Source: Labilithrix sp. (GTDB lineage Bacteria > Myxococcota_A > Polyangia > Polyangiales > Polyangiaceae). Taken from it: 64,000 nucleotides of DNA. Below are positions 60,282-64,000 of this stretch, one piece after another (positions within the stretch are counted from its first letter, which is position 1; every line of letters begins with the position of its first letter). Position numbers and translations under genes: made by a program. Where the stretch lies: the NCBI GenBank assembly GCA_019637175.1, contig JAHBWD010000017.1, forward strand, positions 62,001 through 126,000. The letters are read 5' to 3'. Under the pieces are notes generated by a model. The model was not told where the DNA came from, searched no databases, and worked only from the letters and a program-made list of their open reading frames with translations.

Positions 60282-61231
60282 CACGTCCCCCGGATGCCTG
60301 CGCTCGTCGGCGTGGCGACGACGCTCGTGCGCGTCCAAAGAACGACCGAGATCACGCCGAACGCGGCGGCGCCGATGAAGCCGCCGAGCGCGAGGGTGTC
60401 GAACGTGCGCACGCGCGAGCGCTCGTCGTCGCACGACACCTTCGAGGGGCAGTCACGCTCCGCGTCGCTCGCCGCGCCGCCGGCGACCGCGAACATCGCG
60501 ATGCCGCCGGCAGCGAGCGCGACGGCGCCTACCGTGGTCGCGATCGGCAGCGCGACCGATCGGCGAGGCGCCTCTTCGCGCGGCGGCTCGATCGGAGGCG
60601 GCGCCGTGTCGACCGCCGCGACCGGCGCGGGCGCGACGACGGCGACGCCGACGGGGCGCTCGACGGCGTCGAGCGAAATGTCGACCGTCGTCGTGACCGC
60701 CTCCGGCACCTTGACCGATCGCGAGAAGGGCTTGTAGCCCGGCGCGTGCGCGGTGACGGTGTGGTCGCCGGGATCGAGGCGGAACGACTTTCCGCCGAGC
60801 AGCGGCGCGGCGACCGCGACGCCGTCGACCTTCACCTCGGCGTCTTTCGCCGGCGTCGCGAGCCGGATCGCGAGCTGCGGGACCCGCGCGCGCAAGGGAT
60901 CGAGGCGCGCGACGACGGCGCTGCGGACGTCCTGCTTGTTCTGCTCACGCGCCATCTTCTCGGCGGCCTCGTACTCCTCGAGGGCGGCGGCGAGCTTGCC
61001 GGTCATCTCGAGGCAGTAGCCCTCGTGGAAGCGCAGGCCGGGCGTCACCGTGATCTGCTTGGCCTCGCGGTACTTCGCGAGCGCGGCGGCGAAATCGTTC
61101 TTCTTCTCGAGCTCGAGACCTTCGTCGAAGAGCTGCTTGGCGTGCTCCTTCCCCGGCGCCGGATCGGCGTGCGCGCTCGCGACGGGCACGAGCGCCATGA
61201 CGACGGCGAGGGTGAGGGCGCGCGTTCGCAT
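60278..61231 (-). CDS. PEGA-domain exported protein with TPR-like N-terminus
   Basis: The 317-residue protein has a signal peptide (cut near SAHA) and a TPR-like helical segment (KEHAKQLFDEGLELEKKNDFAAALAKYREAK). A PEGA-type beta repeat follows (VKVDGVAVAAPLLGGKSFRLDPGDHTVTAHAPGY), then a Pro linker and two TM helices (SVALPIATTVGAVALAAGGIAMFAV, LALGGFIGAAAFGVISVVLW). This layout is common in surface modules of Polyangia. It is the middle gene of three; the first ends 2 bp before its ATG. Confidence 0.85.
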   Translation of the reverse strand: MRTRALTLAVVMALVPVASAHADPAPGKEHAKQLFDEGLELEKKNDFAAALAKYREAKQITVTPGLRFHEGYCLEMTGKLAAALEEYEAAEKMAREQNKQDVRSAVVARLDPLRARVPQLAIRLATPAKDAEVKVDGVAVAAPLLGGKSFRLDPGDHTVTAHAPGYKPFSRSVKVPEAVTTTVDISLDAVERPVGVAVVAPAPVAAVDTAPPPIEPPREEAPRRSVALPIATTVGAVALAAGGIAMFAVAGGAASDAERDCPSKVSCDDERSRVRTFDTLALGGFIGAAAFGVISVVLWTRTSVVATPTSAGIRGTW

Positions 61232-61233
61232 CG

Positions 61234-61866
<633 letters not shown>

Positions 61867-61908
61867 GACGACTTCCTTTCGGCGCCCGAAGATCTAGCAT
61901 GACCGCCG

Positions 61909-62787
61909 ATGCCAGGCCCGATCGTCTTGCGTGACCCCGAAGAGGTGCGCCGTATTTGCGACGAAGCGCGGGCGTCGGGGAAGCGCGTCGGCCTCGTTCC
62001 CACGATGGGCGCGCTCCACGAGGGCCACCTCGCGCTCGTTCACGAGGCCCGCCGGCGGTCCGACTTCGTGGTCGTCACGATCTTCGTGAACCCGACCCAA
62101 TTCGGCCCGAACGAGGATCTGGCTCGCTATCCGCGCGATCTCGAGGGCGACCTCCAGAAGCTCCACGAGGCCGACGTCGTCTTCGCCCCCGACGTCGCGG
62201 CCATGTATCCGCCGGGCGACGAGACGCGCGTCCGCGCGGCCGGTCTCGCCGCCCACCTCTGCGGCCCACACCGGCCGGTGCACTTCGAAGGCGTCGCGAC
62301 CGTGGTGACGAAGCTGTTCGCGATCGTCGGGGCGTCTACGGCGGTCTTCGGAAAGAAAGACTTCCAGCAGCTCGCGATCATCCGCCGCCTCGTGACGGAT
62401 CTGTTCCTGCCCGTGAGCGTCGTCGGTCATCCGATCGTGCGCGAGGCCGACGGTCTGGCGATGAGCTCGCGCAACGCGTATCTCTCCGCCGACGATCGCG
62501 TGCGCGCGCTGTCGCTCTCGCGCGGCCTCTCGGCCGCCGCTCGCGCGTTCGGCGAGGGCGAGCGGCGCGCGGGCACGCTTCGCGGCCTCGTCCACGCGGA
62601 GGTCGAGCGCGCGGCCACGTCGATCGACTACGTCACCCTCGCCGACGTCGACACGCTCACCCCGATCGACGAAGCCTCCCTTGTAGGCAAGCGTGCGCTG
62701 CTCGCGATCGCTTGTCGTATCGGCGGCACGCGCCTCATCGACAACCTCGTCCTCGGTGAAGATCCGCCTCCACACGCCCAGCCGTAG
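61909..62787 (+). CDS. panC: Pantoate--beta-alanine ligase (pantothenate synthetase)
   Basis: The 292-residue enzyme joins pantoate and beta-alanine with ATP in coenzyme A synthesis. Family marks are [16 protein letters not shown] (the HIGH-like site), [36 protein letters not shown], and [14 protein letters not shown] (KMSKS-like). The length is as usual. It is divergent from the surface operon across 42 bp and is followed by tmk after 35 bp. Confidence 0.96.
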   Translation: MPGPIVLRDPEEVRRICDEARASGKRVGLVPTMGALHEGHLALVHEARRRSDFVVVTIFVNPTQFGPNEDLARYPRDLEGDLQKLHEADVVFAPDVAAMYPPGDETRVRAAGLAAHLCGPHRPVHFEGVATVVTKLFAIVGASTAVFGKKDFQQLAIIRRLVTDLFLPVSVVGHPIVREADGLAMSSRNAYLSADDRVRALSLSRGLSAAARAFGEGERRAGTLRGLVHAEVERAATSIDYVTLADVDTLTPIDEASLVGKRALLAIACRIGGTRLIDNLVLGEDPPPHAQP

Positions 62788-62822
62788 CGGCTCGACGTCG
62801 GACCTGATATGCGAGCGCCACG

Positions 62823-63485
62823 ATGTCGGACGCACGGACGGGACGATTCGTTGTGCTCGAAGGGATCGACGGCGCCGGAACGACGACGCAGACGGCGCGC
62901 CTCGCCGAGCGGCTGCGCACCGACGGCGGGCGCGGCGGATCTCCGGTCCGCGCCACGCGCGAGCCCAGCGACGGACCGATCGGATCGCTCGTTCGCCAGG
63001 TGCTCACCGGGCGCATGGTCAACCCGGGCGGCCGCGCGCCGGGGTGGACGACGATGGCGCTCCTCTTCGCCGCCGACCGGATGGATCACGTCGAGTCCGA
63101 GATCGAGCCGGTGCTCGCCGCGGGCGGCGTCGTCATCTCCGATCGCTACGACGCTTCGAGCCTCGCGTACCAGAGCGTGAGCAGCGGCCGCGGCGGCGAG
63201 CAGGCCGTCGAGTGGATCCGCCAGCTCAACCGTCACGCGCTCCGGCCGGATCTCACCGTCGTGCTCGATCTCTCGCCCGATCTCGCGGCGACGCGCCGTG
63301 AGAGCCGCGGCGAGCCCGCGCAGCTCTACGAGCAGAACGAAGTGCAGCGCGCGCTCGCCGCGTTCTACCGCGATCTCGCCAAGCACATGCCCGACGATCG
63401 AATCGTCGTGATCGACGCGACCGGCAGCGTCGACGACGTGCATCGCCGCGTCTACGACGCCTACCGCGCCCGCTTCGAGAGCTGA
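62823..63485 (+). CDS. tmk: Thymidylate kinase with a Walker A variant
   Basis: The 220-residue enzyme turns dTMP into dTDP. The fold is clear: VVLEGIDGAGTTTQ (P-loop), ATREPSDGPIG, FAADRMDHVE, VISDRYDASSLAYQ, and a LID-like segment near DLAATRRESRG. The P-loop has Thr20 where the canonical GxxGxGK[ST] has Lys. This variant occurs in some bacterial and archaeal homologues, where another Lys/Arg may compensate, so the enzyme may be active. The stop abuts the convergent PDZ lipoprotein gene. Confidence 0.92.
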   Translation: MSDARTGRFVVLEGIDGAGTTTQTARLAERLRTDGGRGGSPVRATREPSDGPIGSLVRQVLTGRMVNPGGRAPGWTTMALLFAADRMDHVESEIEPVLAAGGVVISDRYDASSLAYQSVSSGRGGEQAVEWIRQLNRHALRPDLTVVLDLSPDLAATRRESRGEPAQLYEQNEVQRALAAFYRDLAKHMPDDRIVVIDATGSVDDVHRRVYDAYRARFES

Positions 63486-63486
63486 A

Positions 63487-63951
63487 TCACTCCTCGACGA
63501 TCGGGAGCTCGAGGATCTGGCGCTTGCCGTCGCGATCGAAGTCGACGCGGAGCGCGCTCGCGCGCTCGAGCGATCGCATCGCGGCGTCGGCCTCGTCGGG
63601 GTGCTCGATCGCCATGCCGTTCACCCGCGTCACGACGTCGCCCGGACGCAGGTCGATGCCCCACTCGGGCGTGATCTGCTTGATCTTGAAGCCGTAGAAC
63701 TTGCCTTCCTTCATCACGGGGTAGTCGTCGAGCGACACGCCCTGGAGGAAGTAGCCGAGGCCGCGCGAGATCGTCTTCTTCACCGCCGAGCGGCGGAGCT
63801 GCGTCGTCTTCTCGACCGGGACGTCGGGCACGTTGGACGGCGCCACCGCGGGAACGAGCGTCTCGTTCATCGCGCTCTTCGCGGGCGGCGAGCTCCCGCA
63901 GGCGAGCAGCGCGAGGGAGGAGCCGGCGAGGAGGGCGAGGCGGATCTGCAT
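63487..63951 (-). CDS. PDZ-domain lipoprotein
   Basis: The 154-residue protein has a lipobox LLAC (after MQIRLALLAGSSLALLAC) and a linker. A C-terminal PDZ domain (about 75-150) follows: FLQGVSLDDYPVMKEGKFYGFKIKQI, DLRPGDVVTRVNGMAIEHPDEA, SALRVDFDRDGKRQ. The region resembles the PDZ of the type II secretion protein GspC, but the TM and HR parts of GspC are absent. ATG 63951 is chosen for the signal peptide. It ends 1 bp from the tmk stop. Confidence 0.82.
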   Translation of the reverse strand: MQIRLALLAGSSLALLACGSSPPAKSAMNETLVPAVAPSNVPDVPVEKTTQLRRSAVKKTISRGLGYFLQGVSLDDYPVMKEGKFYGFKIKQITPEWGIDLRPGDVVTRVNGMAIEHPDEADAAMRSLERASALRVDFDRDGKRQILELPIVEE

Positions 63952-64000
63952 GGGGGAGATTGCTCCACAACGCGCCCGCTTTCGCAAGTTTTGCGATCAG

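Overview
The window is GC-rich, nearly fully coding DNA with no phage, IS element, CRISPR array or obvious island. The style points to a myxobacterium, most likely of the Polyangia/Sorangiineae side of Myxococcota (an inference). The signs are Hanks-type Ser/Thr kinases, a TIGR04563-type small protein, many lipoproteins with Asp/Ala/Gly-rich linkers after the lipobox, Cys-rich secreted proteins, a possible MYXO-CTERM remnant, and frequent GTG/TTG starts with GTGA/ATGA stop-start overlaps.

Layout. 1-660: Ser/Thr kinase running off the left edge. 819-3309: 2-oxoacid dehydrogenase E1 alpha and beta plus a GFA/CENP-V protein, translationally coupled. 3310-4299: ParB-domain protein. 4434-6605: CpxP-like membrane protein, heme-oxygenase-like diiron protein, ECF sigma factor with a small membrane partner. 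6695-8112: small membrane protein, lipoprotein and zinc ribbon. 8147-8726: MazF/PemK-type toxin with antitoxin. 8855-11002: a minus-strand set (TIGR04563 protein, alpha/beta hydrolase, FAM20/four-jointed-like kinase lipoprotein). 11218-14942: CtpA-type protease, four-TM protein, GT2 glycosyltransferase, lipoprotein. 15023-18828: housekeeping block (ssb, rpmE, DUF1385, prfA, a coupled unknown). 18872-24818: lipoproteins, HIT protein, ATP-grasp ligase, formylglycine-generating-enzyme-like protein overlapping an AmmeMemoRadiSam-type radical SAM enzyme. 24982-28289: tRNA-Cys, a disordered one-TM protein, serS.

28465-48736 is the accessory, envelope-directed half: lipoproteins (one region with frameshifts), a copper-type P-ATPase, a second ATP-grasp, a beta-propeller lipoprotein, a cNMP/DUF1003 protein, an S1 protease homologue whose nucleophile position is Thr, a di-heme c-type lipoprotein, a GlpT-like MFS carrier, and a run of secreted proteins (FGE-like, purple-acid-phosphatase-like, CotH kinase, carboxypeptidase-regulatory-like, vWA-like). 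48740-52764: two coupled FAD-binding proteins (AGPS-like) divergent from a homocysteine methyltransferase-MTHFR fusion. 52761-59165: lipoprotein, membrane protein, tRNA-CAU, zinc-ribbon coiled-coil protein, Ser/Thr kinase, one-TM protein. 59181-61866: three-gene surface-protein operon with a PEGA-type protein. 61909-63951: panC, tmk and a PDZ lipoprotein.

The strongest theme is export: about 20 putative lipoproteins, two unrelated secreted kinase families (FAM20-like and CotH), a secreted phosphoesterase and two FGE-fold proteins. This suggests covalent modification of surface proteins, but no single gene block here proves a new system.
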